This document shows positions 22,037 to 30,096 of a stretch of 39,588 nucleotides of DNA, one piece after another (positions within the stretch are counted from its first letter, which is position 1; the number at the start of each line of letters is the position of its first letter). The position numbers and the translations under genes are program-made. This DNA is from an uncultured archaeon (GTDB lineage Archaea; Nanobdellota; Nanobdellia; Pacearchaeales; GW2011-AR1). The notes under the pieces are model-generated. The model made no database searches. It was not told the DNA's origin and saw only the letters and a program-made list of their open reading frames with translations. The stretch is taken from contig CABMGE010000010.1 in assembly GCA_902385625.1 (NCBI GenBank), positions 1-39,588 on the forward strand. Reading direction: 5' to 3'.

Positions 22037-23584
22037 ATGACTGATAAAATAAATCCACAAAAAAGAATAACAATATTTGATACTACTCTTAGAGATGGTG
22101 ACCAGGCATCTGGATTCCATTTGTTTAGGGAAGAAAAAATAGAAATAGCAAAGCAACTATCAAAACTAGGAGTTGATGTAATTGAGGCAGGATTTCCTGC
22201 ATCATCACAAGGAGACTATGATTCTGTAAGTGAAATATCAAAAATAATTGGAACTCCTGAAGGCCCCGTAATATGTGCTCTTTCCCGTGCTATAGACTCA
22301 GATATTGAAAAAGCAGCTACGGCTATATCTTCTGCTTATAAAAAAAGAATCCATACTTTTATTGCAACAAGTGATATTCATATTGAAGATAAATTCAAAA
22401 AAAGTAGAGACTGGGTTATTGAGCAAGCAATAAGTGCAGTAAAAAAGGCAAGAGAATATGTTGAAGATGTTGAATTTTCATGTGAAGATTTTGGAAGAAG
22501 TGATTCAGACTATACAGTAGATGTTGTTTCTGCTGCAATTCTCTCTGGAGCCTCAACAATTAATCTTCCCGATACTGTTGGCTGGCTTACGCCGAGTGAA
22601 TCTTATGAAAAAGTAAAATATGTTATTGAAACTGTTAGAAAAAGAGGACTTGATGCAATATTCTCAGTTCATAATCATAATGATTTTGGAATGGCTACTG
22701 CAACAACAATAGAAGCAATAAGGGCTGGAGCAAGACAAGTAGAAGCAACAATCAATGGAATTGGTGAAAGAGCTGGAAACACTTCTCTTGAAGAAATTGT
22801 TGCAATAATCAAAACTAGAAAACTTGGAGAATGTAATGTTAGGACAGAGCATATTGGAGAAACAAGCAGATTACTTTCAAGAATTACAGATATATATCCT
22901 CAACCAAATAAAGCAATAGTTGGAAAGAATGCATTCTCTCATGAGGCTGGAATACATCAAGATGGCATGATCAAAGGAAGAGAAACATATGAAACAATGA
23001 ATCCAAGTGAGTTTGGAGTTGAAAGTGTTTTGACATTTGGACCAAGATCTGGAAGAAATGCACTTCGTGAAAAATACAAGCAGCTTAAAATATCAATTAA
23101 TGATAATGAGTTTGATGAAATTGTTGAAAGATTTAAAGGACTTGCTGATCGTAAAAAAGAAGTTGATGATTCTGATTTGATACTTGCAATAAAAAATGAA
23201 AAACAAATTCCAGTGTATTATAAACTAGTAAGTTATAACCCTGTTCATGTTAATGGAAATTTTGTAAGTATTGTAGAACTTGAAAGTCTTGGAAAAAGAG
23301 AAAGAATTTATGAAGAAGGAGATGGTCAAATTGATTCTGCAATAAGAGGAGTTAGAAAACTCACCCGAAAAGAAGAATTACAGTTAACTGATTTTAATTC
23401 AAGATCAATTGGAAGAGGTTCTGATGCAATTGGGGAGACAAGAATAAATGTTACAAAAAATGGCTGGGAAGTTAAAGGATACTCGCAAAACAGCGATGTT
23501 GTAAGAAGCGCAATAGAGTCATTTGTCGATGCTGTAAATAGAATGAAATATATTGAAGATTATTTTAATAAGGGATCATTGTAG
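22037..23584 (+). CDS. leuA: 2-isopropylmalate synthase
   Basis: A 515-residue enzyme that condenses acetyl-CoA with 2-oxoisovalerate, the first committed step of leucine synthesis. The barrel domain has DTTLRDGDQ near the start and the metal-binding H212-N-H214 in SVHNHNDFG. Other conserved parts are the NGIGERAGN loop and the FSHEAGIHQDG segment. The C-terminal LeuA dimerisation or allosteric domain (about 380-510) is present, as expected for feedback by leucine. Citramalate synthase and homocitrate synthase are relatives. Full length, the C-terminal domain and the Leu-rich leader favour LeuA. No other leu gene follows. It has no ribosome site, so translation may depend on the upstream leader. 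Confidence 0.92.
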   Translation: MTDKINPQKRITIFDTTLRDGDQASGFHLFREEKIEIAKQLSKLGVDVIEAGFPASSQGDYDSVSEISKIIGTPEGPVICALSRAIDSDIEKAATAISSAYKKRIHTFIATSDIHIEDKFKKSRDWVIEQAISAVKKAREYVEDVEFSCEDFGRSDSDYTVDVVSAAILSGASTINLPDTVGWLTPSESYEKVKYVIETVRKRGLDAIFSVHNHNDFGMATATTIEAIRAGARQVEATINGIGERAGNTSLEEIVAIIKTRKLGECNVRTEHIGETSRLLSRITDIYPQPNKAIVGKNAFSHEAGIHQDGMIKGRETYETMNPSEFGVESVLTFGPRSGRNALREKYKQLKISINDNEFDEIVERFKGLADRKKEVDDSDLILAIKNEKQIPVYYKLVSYNPVHVNGNFVSIVELESLGKRERIYEEGDGQIDSAIRGVRKLTRKEELQLTDFNSRSIGRGSDAIGETRINVTKNGWEVKGYSQNSDVVRSAIESFVDAVNRMKYIEDYFNKGSL

Positions 23585-23613
23585 TATCTATCTAGTAGTT
23601 ACAAATAGGAAGA

Positions 23614-23621
23614 TTTAAATA
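23614..23621 (+). promoter_or_regulatory. TATA box giving a structured 5' leader
   Basis: TTTAAATA in the context ATTTAAATAGTTC is identical over 13 bases to the leuA leader promoter. Transcription from it would begin near 23645, giving about 85 bases of leader with the stem-loop at 23660-23700. A second, poorly spaced TATA-like TTTATAATTA lies at 23706-23715. Confidence 0.45.
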
Positions 23622-23659
23622 GTTCAAAGGTTTACATATAATATCACCTCTTTTCCCCA

Positions 23660-23700
23660 GAAGAGCTAGGATATACTCTTTTGTATAACACCGGCTCTTC
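23660..23700 (+). promoter_or_regulatory. Long stem-loop before the small-protein cluster
   Basis: GAAGAGC (23660-23666) pairs perfectly with GCTCTTC (23694-23700). Inside, TATAC (23672-23676) pairs with GTATA (23683-23687) around TCTTTT. It lies between leuA and the small-protein cluster, downstream of a TATA box. It is probably a folded 5' leader or a small RNA. Confidence 0.5.
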
Positions 23701-23728
23701 GAGGGTTTATAATTACTTCAATACTCAC

Positions 23729-24064
23729 ATGACAAACAGAATATCGAAATCAAATTTAGAAAAAAGATTTAATCTTCCGTTTGAACTAGAATATCAATGC
23801 AATGAAGGGTATTTATTGAGTAAAGTTGGAGATAAAGTTAAACTTTCGGTTAAAATCAATCATTCCGATGATGGAAAAACCCATACTTATGTTTTTATTT
23901 TTAGAAAAGACCAGAGACAAGAATTATTCAGAGCAATGGAAAATCTTAATAAAAATCCTAAATCAGAATTTTCAATCCAGACTCTTTGTTATTCTGCAGC
24001 AGCTGTAAATACTAACTTAAATTATGCCCATTATGATCCGAGAGATAATGTTGAACAAGTTTAA
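23729..24064 (+). CDS. Small paralogous protein, member 1
   Basis: I prefer the ATG at 23729 (111 residues) to an in-frame TTG at 23681, which would begin inside the stem-loop. The protein is not recognised. It has a strand-rich N-terminal half (GYLLSKVGDKVKLSVKIN, THTYVFIFRK). A helix with L-x-x-A-x-E-x-L-x-K-NP (DQRQELFRAMENLNKNP) and a short tail follow. The strand, Asp-Gln, helix and NP order recurs in the next gene and again in the two ORFs after it, so these are probably diverged duplicates. Six bases separate it from the next gene. Confidence 0.65.
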   Translation: MTNRISKSNLEKRFNLPFELEYQCNEGYLLSKVGDKVKLSVKINHSDDGKTHTYVFIFRKDQRQELFRAMENLNKNPKSEFSIQTLCYSAAAVNTNLNYAHYDPRDNVEQV

Positions 24065-24070
24065 TAAAAA

Positions 24071-24349
24071 ATGACAAACCAATTTAGACCTGAAAATAGA
24101 ATTACGCCATTAGTTAAAACTTATTTAGGACCTAAAGGATATAAATTAACCAGGATACAAGATACATTTCACCTTACTGTGAATCTTAATGGAGAATTAT
24201 ATGCAGTAATATTTAATGAAGATCAAAAAAAGGATGCATTAAGTGCACTTGGAAGAATGGCTCAAAATCCAGAGCTAGAAGATTTTGGCTGGCCTGAAAA
24301 TGCACGTTGTAATGGTCTAATACATAAATATGTTCGAAGCAAAGTTTAA
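24071..24349 (+). CDS. Small paralogous protein, member 2
   Basis: A 92-residue protein related to the previous one: a strand pair (FHLTVNLNGELYAVIFNED), then DQKKDALSALGRMAQNPE, then a short tail with one Cys. No known family, membrane segment or metal site is apparent. It starts 6 bases after the previous stop and ends 24 bases before the next gene, so the cluster is likely one transcript. Confidence 0.65.
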   Translation: MTNQFRPENRITPLVKTYLGPKGYKLTRIQDTFHLTVNLNGELYAVIFNEDQKKDALSALGRMAQNPELEDFGWPENARCNGLIHKYVRSKV

Positions 24350-24373
24350 AAGAAAAAAATAATATATACCCCC

Positions 24374-24844
24374 ATGGAAAATACAATATACCCAAGAGAT
24401 ATGTCTTTTATTGATCGAGATGGAAATTTAGTTCGTCCTGATAAAAAAGGTCATCTATACAGCAAGCATGATATAATGAATAGACTTCATGAAAGATTAA
24501 AAAAATCAAATAGTTGGCAAAGAAAAAGAATTCTCGAAGGAGTCTATAAACAACTTATTGTGAGTGCTACTGGAAAAAAGGCAAAAGGAGAATATAGAAA
24601 TTTTAGTGAAAAAAAAGATAGTGTAACACAATATTTGGCTGAATATGTTTCAAGACAACTTGAAAATAATGGACTTGAAAATCATTCAAAAATACTAAAG
24701 AAACAATATGGAATTATAGGCAAAGCTTATGCATTTTTTGATTGTGATGCAACTGAGAGTCATTTAAAAGAATTTATGCAAGGACTAGTAGAAAATCCAG
24801 AGTCTCCAAAAGGATTAGAACTTGCAGTTCAAGAAGGAATTTAA
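24374..24844 (+). CDS. Small paralogous protein, member 3, possibly interrupted
   Basis: 156 residues to a TAA at 24842-24844. The N-terminal 100 residues are basic and helical (RLKKSNSWQRKRILEGVYKQ) and are not seen in the other members. The end (AYAFFDCDATESHLKEFMQGLVENPESP) matches the strand-helix-NP unit of the two preceding proteins. After the TAA the same frame stays open, first for 20 codons and then through the 73-residue ORF at 24905-25126. The two parts are thus probably one interrupted gene or a readthrough pair. No function is assigned. Confidence 0.55.
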   Translation: MENTIYPRDMSFIDRDGNLVRPDKKGHLYSKHDIMNRLHERLKKSNSWQRKRILEGVYKQLIVSATGKKAKGEYRNFSEKKDSVTQYLAEYVSRQLENNGLENHSKILKKQYGIIGKAYAFFDCDATESHLKEFMQGLVENPESPKGLELAVQEGI

Positions 24845-25126
24845 GGACTTAAATTTGATGAAAAACTAACTCATGCAATTCAATATCCTGATGATTATAG
24901 AATTATGACGACTGAGAGATTAATACAAGAGCCTGAGATGGAAGGAAAGCCTGCTGCCAGTTTAAAATACTCATTAGTTACTAAATGTCCTGGGCTTAGC
25001 AATGAAGATACTGCTAGAAGAACAGGAAATATTATGGATTATGTAAGAACTTTAAATGATGATCCTAGTCTTTTTAGATGTGCTTTAATTTATGAAAAGA
25101 AAGGCGAATATCATCTTTTAGGATAG
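24845..25126 (+). pseudogene. In-frame continuation of member 3 after a TAA stop
   Basis: The frame of the previous gene continues without interruption from 24845 to the TAG at 25124-25126. The first 20 codons have no ATG. An ATG at 24905 would give a 73-residue protein. The sequence contains another strand-helix unit of the cluster (SLKYSLVTK, then NIMDYVRTLNDDPSLF). It may be the second domain of a two-unit protein lost through one nonsense change, or a separately started gene. I cannot tell which. Confidence 0.5.
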
Positions 25127-25145
25127 GAAAATATAATTTTTATCT

Positions 25146-25649
25146 CTAATTTTCAGATGGAAGTGATCTGATAAATAAATTCACTATATTTCTTGGAACC
25201 TTTGTAGAATATAATGTTCCTGAACCTGGAATTTTTTCAATTGTAATTTTTACTCTTTCATGATATAGAACTTTTGGCTTCCATATTCCATCAAATTTAT
25301 GATGTGCCAGGTCTTCTTTGAAATATTCCCCTATAATTTGAACTTCTCTTGGAGGTTTTTCAATTATTTTGACTCCTCTTAAATAACTAGTCAGATCATT
25401 TACTGGAATTTCAATTGGTTTTGGAGATCTATAAGGATTTATTTCAATATCAGTTTCCAGATCATGATAGGGATTATCCCTGTTTAATTCTCTTGAAAAA
25501 TCAGTTGAAGCTTGCTTGTCAAAAAGTTTTTCCAGATTTGATTTAGTTATAACCACATCTAACCTTGCAAGTTTTTTTATTAAATTTTCAAAGTCTTCGA
25601 TTTTTCCAAATCTTATTCCATAATAGAGATCTTCTATAAGTTTTAACAT
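25146..25649 (-). CDS. Unknown protein, 167 residues
   Basis: A soluble, charged protein with no signal peptide, membrane segment or cysteines. A helical N-terminal region (about 1-45) is followed by a Pro-rich, Asn-rich middle (NPYRSPKPIEIP) and a strand-rich C-terminal half. I do not recognise it. It converges on the small-protein cluster, ending 19 bp from it. It has an ATTTAAAAA box about 30 bases before its ATG at 25649. Its role is open. Confidence 0.65.
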   Translation of the reverse strand: MLKLIEDLYYGIRFGKIEDFENLIKKLARLDVVITKSNLEKLFDKQASTDFSRELNRDNPYHDLETDIEINPYRSPKPIEIPVNDLTSYLRGVKIIEKPPREVQIIGEYFKEDLAHHKFDGIWKPKVLYHERVKITIEKIPGSGTLYSTKVPRNIVNLFIRSLPSEN

Positions 25650-25730
25650 TTTTTAGGAATAGTCTAGAATGTTTAAGGTTTTTAAATCTGACGATTAATA
25701 AAATATCCGCAAAACTAGATTAAATTATAA

Positions 25731-26984
25731 TTAAAGTGCAGATAGTGTAGGTTCAGGAAGATATTTTGTAATTGTTCCTACTAATGTTTTTCTTGCTTCT
25801 TCTGTTCTGTCTCTTATTGCTTTTGCATTTTCAGTTGCTTCTTGTCTGTATTTACCAATTAATTTTACTGATTCTGTCTGATAACCAACTACTGCATCAA
25901 TTAATTTTTGAACTGATTCTACAGAATAAGTTTTACCATAAGCAGCTTTAAGTGCTTCACTTTCAAGCCCTGTTCCAACTTCTGCAACTGCTTCAATTCC
26001 TTTTTCAGCTCCTTTTATCATTGCTTCCTGGGCTTGTGTTATTTCATGCAAGCCTTTTTGAGAAGTAAATATTGCATCAAGAGTTGTGAAAACAGTTTCA
26101 TTTGTTTCAAAGAAAGTAACTGATCTTCTATAAACTGCATCTTTTGCATCATGAGTTTGTTTTAATTTTACCATTAAAGTATCACTTACATTATAACCTA
26201 CTCTTAAGTTTTCAGCAACATCTTTTATTAATTGGTATTTTCTGTCTTCAGTATCATAAACTCTTTTAGCTTCGTCTCTTGCAAGTTCGAGTCTTGAGTT
26301 TTGAGCAGGATCATTAGTTGAAGATTCTAAAGCTTTTGCAGCCCCTTCAAGTTTTTTTCTTGATTCTTCTAAATTTCCTTCTTGTTTTTTTAGAACATCA
26401 TATGCAATTGCTTCAGCTCCTTTTACTGCAAGTCTATAATCTCCATAAGCTCCTAGAATTTCTGCTTCTCTATCCAATTGATCTTTTGTATCAGTTTGAA
26501 CGTCTCCATATAATCCTCTTATCTTTTCAAATCTATCATGAGTTGTTCCCCTCATTATTTTCATCCAGGCATTGCTTGCTTTTTCTTTCCAGTCAATTTT
26601 TCCGTCTGATAATTGCACTACAAGTCTTTTTGAATCTGTAACGATTGAGTCAAATAATCCGGTTACTTGATTGTATCTATCAGCAACTCTCATTTCTTCA
26701 ACATTATTTCTAACCATTTCATTAAATGTGCTCGTATATCTTATTGTTTGAGCAATTGCAAGAACTCTTGCTTCATCAACATCTCTTACATCTTCTAGAA
26801 GTGTTACAAGTCTTGATTCTTCTCCTTCACTTGAAGCAATTCCTAATTTTTGTAGAACAGTTAATGCACTATCAAGATATTTTTGTATACCTGTAGATTG
26901 AGTAACCGGTTTAGTTAAAGACTGTAATGTTTGAGGGGTTTTTGTTTCAGTCACAACCTCAGGTTTTATTATATCGTTAGCCAT
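25731..26984 (-). CDS. Conserved coiled-coil stress-type protein (TelA-like layout)
   Basis: 417 residues from the ATG at 26984, preferred over an in-frame TTG at 26996 because a TATA box lies 24-34 bases before it. It is almost wholly helical. The conserved-looking core (YNVSDTLMVKLKQTHDAKDAVYRR, then FFETNETVFTTLDAIF, then GLHEITQAQEAM) resembles bacterial coiled-coil proteins that accompany DUF6384 and phage-shock-type genes, as I recall them. The overall layout is also like the tellurite-resistance protein TelA. It diverges from the DUF6384-like gene across a 102-bp promoter region, so the three genes here probably work together at the membrane under stress. Function is inferred. Confidence 0.6.
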   Translation of the reverse strand: MANDIIKPEVVTETKTPQTLQSLTKPVTQSTGIQKYLDSALTVLQKLGIASSEGEESRLVTLLEDVRDVDEARVLAIAQTIRYTSTFNEMVRNNVEEMRVADRYNQVTGLFDSIVTDSKRLVVQLSDGKIDWKEKASNAWMKIMRGTTHDRFEKIRGLYGDVQTDTKDQLDREAEILGAYGDYRLAVKGAEAIAYDVLKKQEGNLEESRKKLEGAAKALESSTNDPAQNSRLELARDEAKRVYDTEDRKYQLIKDVAENLRVGYNVSDTLMVKLKQTHDAKDAVYRRSVTFFETNETVFTTLDAIFTSQKGLHEITQAQEAMIKGAEKGIEAVAEVGTGLESEALKAAYGKTYSVESVQKLIDAVVGYQTESVKLIGKYRQEATENAKAIRDRTEEARKTLVGTITKYLPEPTLSAL

Positions 26985-27007
26985 GTTATCAATCAAATAA
27001 AAAAACT

Positions 27008-27018
27008 ATTTATAAATA
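27008..27018 (-). promoter_or_regulatory. TATA box for the coiled-coil gene
   Basis: ATTTATAAATA on the minus strand lies 24-34 bases before the ATG at 26984. Confidence 0.5.
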
Positions 27019-27061
27019 TTTCTGTTCTGTACTTACTATATAGTTGTAGATTATAATAATG

Positions 27062-27069
27062 TTTATAAA
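27062..27069 (+). promoter_or_regulatory. TATA box for the DUF6384-like operon
   Basis: TTTATAAA lies 18-25 bases before the ATG at 27087. If the second in-frame ATG at 27093 is used, the spacing is 24-31. Confidence 0.5.
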
Positions 27070-27086
27070 TCAAAATAAGAGGATTA

Positions 27087-28571
27087 ATGAATATGAATTC
27101 GAATATTTTTCCTGAGAAAAATTTGGATAAACTTAGTTTAAATGATTTTCTAAACATGTCTGATGTAGCATCTGCTGCAAGGCAACTTGAAGAAGCAGTT
27201 GATAGAGAACTTAATTTAGATGAGAAAAAAACAGAACTTCAGAAAAAGTTACTTGATGCTGCAAGCGCACGTGGAGAACCTTTAACACCTGCACAAGCAG
27301 ATATTGCAGTTGAAAATTTCTTTGAGGGATTATATTCATTTAAAGAACCAAAGAGAACTTTTGAAACAAGACTTGCTGAAATTTATGTTGATCGAGTAAG
27401 GATAGGAAAATTCTATGGAATTCCTGCTATTGCTGCAGCAGTTCTTGCAGGAGTAGTATGGACTGGAAGTTCTATTGCAAGTTCTATTCATAGACAGAGT
27501 CTTGAACGAGGTGTTGAGGCAAAGGTTGAAAAAATATATAATGAAAGACAGAGAATTTCAATGGATGTTGATGAAATAAATTCATCTCCTGTACGAGGCC
27601 AATTATCAAGAAGCGAGCAAGAAATAATAATAAAAGATATTGAACTTACTAAAAGAGACTTAAAAGATGCAGATAAATTCTTTTTAGAATTTTGCCCAGG
27701 CGGAAGTGCAGAAAAAGGAGTTACACAAGAAAATTATACTCTTGCTGAATCTAAACTTGCTTCGATCAATGGATCTTTAAATGATGCAGAGACTCAAATC
27801 AGACAGGCAAGAGGATTAATTGAAACTCAGGAAAAATTAGGATATACAAGAAAAAACCTTGATTCTCTAATGGGTGAAATAAAAACTGCAAAACCTATCC
27901 CTGTATTTTTATCTAGAGCTGAAAATGCTTATAATTCAGGACTTGCTGCAATTTCAAGAAGACAAATTAATGAGGCAAATAACTCAGGCCAGCAATTACT
28001 TGAAATAAAAAGAGATATTTCTGAATTCTCAGGTCTTTCTGAAAGAGTTGAAAAGGCTTATTCAGATATAAAATCAGTTGCAAAAGAAAATGCTGCAATA
28101 AATCAGGGAGAAGAACTCTACAGAGAAGCAGCACAATTAGTAAGATCTGCAAATGTTCCAAGACTATCTGAAACTGCACAGAAACTTGAAACACTTGATG
28201 AAACTTTAAATCAGGAATATAAAATCCTAATTGTAGACAGGCCTGGATGGAAAACAGGGGATGATAGATATTATAATAATGATAGAAGCAAACCAAGTTA
28301 CTATGTTCTTGTTGAGGCAATAGATTCTAGCGGAAGAGCACTTCCACGAAACATTAGAAATTCTGGAGAAACAGGACAGACAGAAAGAGTAACAATGTGG
28401 GGCGAGGGAGTAACGCCTGATACTTGGGAGAGAATTAAAGCAGACAAAATGGATAATCATCATGTTGACAATAACGAGATAGGATATAAGAAAAGAGGAT
28501 ATTTAAATGAAACAAAAACCTTTTATGGGCTTAATGGAAAACAAATTACCCAGGGCAATTGGAGGAAATAA
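27087..28571 (+). CDS. DUF6384-like membrane-anchored coiled-coil protein
   Basis: A 494-residue protein. The N-terminal part (LSLNDFLNMSDVASAARQLEEAVDREL, then RGEPLTPAQADIAVENF, then RLAEIYVDRVRIGK) looks like the start of the DUF6384 family, which I know from bacterial stress clusters. One membrane helix (about 112-130) follows, then a coiled coil (about 140-370) and a C-terminal globular domain (about 375-490) with several Tyr and Asp residues. The function of DUF6384 is not known to me. Its neighbours suggest envelope stress or a membrane scaffold. Its stop overlaps the next ATG by one base (TAATG). The family call is from memory. Confidence 0.6.
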   Translation: MNMNSNIFPEKNLDKLSLNDFLNMSDVASAARQLEEAVDRELNLDEKKTELQKKLLDAASARGEPLTPAQADIAVENFFEGLYSFKEPKRTFETRLAEIYVDRVRIGKFYGIPAIAAAVLAGVVWTGSSIASSIHRQSLERGVEAKVEKIYNERQRISMDVDEINSSPVRGQLSRSEQEIIIKDIELTKRDLKDADKFFLEFCPGGSAEKGVTQENYTLAESKLASINGSLNDAETQIRQARGLIETQEKLGYTRKNLDSLMGEIKTAKPIPVFLSRAENAYNSGLAAISRRQINEANNSGQQLLEIKRDISEFSGLSERVEKAYSDIKSVAKENAAINQGEELYREAAQLVRSANVPRLSETAQKLETLDETLNQEYKILIVDRPGWKTGDDRYYNNDRSKPSYYVLVEAIDSSGRALPRNIRNSGETGQTERVTMWGEGVTPDTWERIKADKMDNHHVDNNEIGYKKRGYLNETKTFYGLNGKQITQGNWRK

Positions 28572-30004
28572 TGACAAAATCAGGAACAACAGTACATAAG
28601 GAAATAAAAGCAAAAATTAAACAGGCTGAAAAAGAAGCTGAAGGCATTGAAAGAGAAATTTATGGATATGAATCTCAAATAAACTCATTAACAGAGGAAA
28701 GAGAAAATTGCTATGTAACTCTTGCAACAACTTACCTTCCTGGACTTGATGCAGAATCGGTTAAAAAAACTCTTTCAGAATTTCAAAATACTGTGAGAGG
28801 AATTTTTAATAATAAACAAAAAAGAAGACAGCAATTAGAAGATTTAATGAAAGAATCCAAAGAAAAAAGAAGTACTCTTGATACTGAACTTGAGGCTGTT
28901 AGCGAGGACTTAATAAAAAAGACAGCGGAAAGGGACAGTATTAGAAAAAGCATTTCAGAGGAAATTGGTAAAAACGATTCTTATGTTAAACTCGATTCTT
29001 TAGCTAAAGAATCTAATGCAAAACTCGACCAAAATAAAAAAAGAGTTGAAGAAGTAGAAAAAGAAGCTAGTGAAAAACTTCCAATTTATGAGAATAATAA
29101 ACTATTTAGCTATCTTTCAGAAAGAAAATTTGGAACTCCTGAATATAATGAAACACAGGGAAACATGATAAAAATGTTAGATTCATGGGTTGCAAGAATT
29201 GTTGGTTACAAAAATGCCCAAAAGTGTTATGATTTCTTAAGATCAATGCCTGAACTCATGAGGTCAAAAGTTGAAGAAAGACAAACTGAACTAGAAGGTA
29301 TTGTCAAACAAATGAAAGAAATAGAAAATGAAGCTGGTGAAAAATATGGCTTTCCAAAAGTTCTTGAAGAAGGAAGTAAAATCAATAATAAAAAAGAAAA
29401 AATAATTGGTCAAATAAATGAGAGCGACAAAGAATATGCAGAATATTCAAATGAAAGAAAAGAAATCGACAGCAAAAAAGATCCTTATCATAATGATGCA
29501 ATTCAAAAATTAAAAGCATATCTTAAGGGAGAAAAAATTGCAGATTTGAAAAGGCAAGCAAGAGAGACTCCTGGAACAGAAGATGACAAATTAGTTTCCA
29601 GAATTGAAGAAATTGATGCAACAGTTAGAGGTTTAAAAGATAAAGCAAAAGAAGCCCAAACAAACAGAGAAGCATATTCTGAGAAATTAAATGGACTTAA
29701 AAGCATTGAAAGAAAATTCAAATCAGAAGATTTTGATTCAGACAGGTCTTATTTTCCCTCTACTTTTGATATAGGAGATTTTTTAACAGGATATATGATT
29801 GGGAAATACAGTTCAAACCAGGTTTGGGGTACACTTGAAAGTAAACATGAAGAAGAACCTGCACCTGTTTATCATTCATCAAGTAGTTATGACTATGGAG
29901 GAAGCAGCAACTCGAGTTCAAATTGGAGTTCACCTTCTACAGATAGTTGGTCAAGCGGCGGAGGAATGGGTGGCGGTGGTTGGTCTAGTGGAAGTGGATT
30001 TTAA
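28571..30004 (+). CDS. Coiled-coil protein with Gly/Ser-rich tail
   Basis: 477 residues from the ATG at 28571. GGAGG at 28561-28565 sits five bases before it and fixes this start rather than a TTG at 28559. Residues 10-400 are nearly continuous charged coiled coil. The last 60 residues are low-complexity Ser, Gly, Tyr and Trp, ending in GGGMGGGGWSSGSGF. Such tails occur on TPM/YgcG-type envelope proteins and in DUF6384 clusters as I recall them. There is no membrane segment or signal peptide, so it is probably cytosolic and may assemble with the DUF6384-like protein. Coupled translation supports a shared complex. Confidence 0.65.
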   Translation: MTKSGTTVHKEIKAKIKQAEKEAEGIEREIYGYESQINSLTEERENCYVTLATTYLPGLDAESVKKTLSEFQNTVRGIFNNKQKRRQQLEDLMKESKEKRSTLDTELEAVSEDLIKKTAERDSIRKSISEEIGKNDSYVKLDSLAKESNAKLDQNKKRVEEVEKEASEKLPIYENNKLFSYLSERKFGTPEYNETQGNMIKMLDSWVARIVGYKNAQKCYDFLRSMPELMRSKVEERQTELEGIVKQMKEIENEAGEKYGFPKVLEEGSKINNKKEKIIGQINESDKEYAEYSNERKEIDSKKDPYHNDAIQKLKAYLKGEKIADLKRQARETPGTEDDKLVSRIEEIDATVRGLKDKAKEAQTNREAYSEKLNGLKSIERKFKSEDFDSDRSYFPSTFDIGDFLTGYMIGKYSSNQVWGTLESKHEEEPAPVYHSSSSYDYGGSSNSSSNWSSPSTDSWSSGGGMGGGGWSSGSGF

Positions 30005-30044
30005 ACAACTTAATTCGCTTCGCTCATTAGTTGTCCTTTCGGAC
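30005..30044. terminator. Hairpins after the coiled-coil gene
   Basis: ACAACT-T-AAT (30005-30014) pairs with ATTAGTTGT (30026-30034) with one bulge. GTCC-TTTC-GGAC (30033-30044) follows and overlaps it by two bases. They lie directly after the stop, before the second stem-loop repeat and the convergent operon, and probably mark the transcript end. Confidence 0.45.
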
Positions 30045-30051
30045 ATGATGT

Positions 30052-30084
30052 AATTTTTATCAAAAATAAATTTTGCTAAAAATC
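30052..30084. repeat. 33-bp stem-loop repeat, copy 2
   Basis: The same element as at 21762-21794, with 29 of 33 positions identical. The four changed bases fall as two base pairs, both still complementary (A-T to C-G and C-G to A-T), and the single T-C mismatch in the stem is kept. It lies between convergent genes. Confidence 0.65.
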
Positions 30085-30096
30085 TTATGCTAAAAA

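Noticed and set aside
23641..23650. ATCACCTC resembling the 16S rRNA 3' end
   Set aside because: An 8-base match is not significant, and no rRNA sequence surrounds it.
23681..23728. TTG start for the first small-protein gene
   Set aside because: It would begin inside the stem-loop. The added residues are unlike the relatives, and an ATG at 23729 gives a better family match.
24842..24844. Genome-wide recoding of TAA as sense
   Set aside because: Many clearly complete genes here end in TAA at the expected length (radical SAM, CYTH, PEP synthase and others), so only local events can explain the two interrupted genes.
26318..26641. 107-codon Leu-rich frame on the plus strand
   Set aside because: It is antisense to the Glu/Lys/Ala-rich coiled-coil gene, which yields Leu-rich antisense frames automatically. 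There is no start signal.
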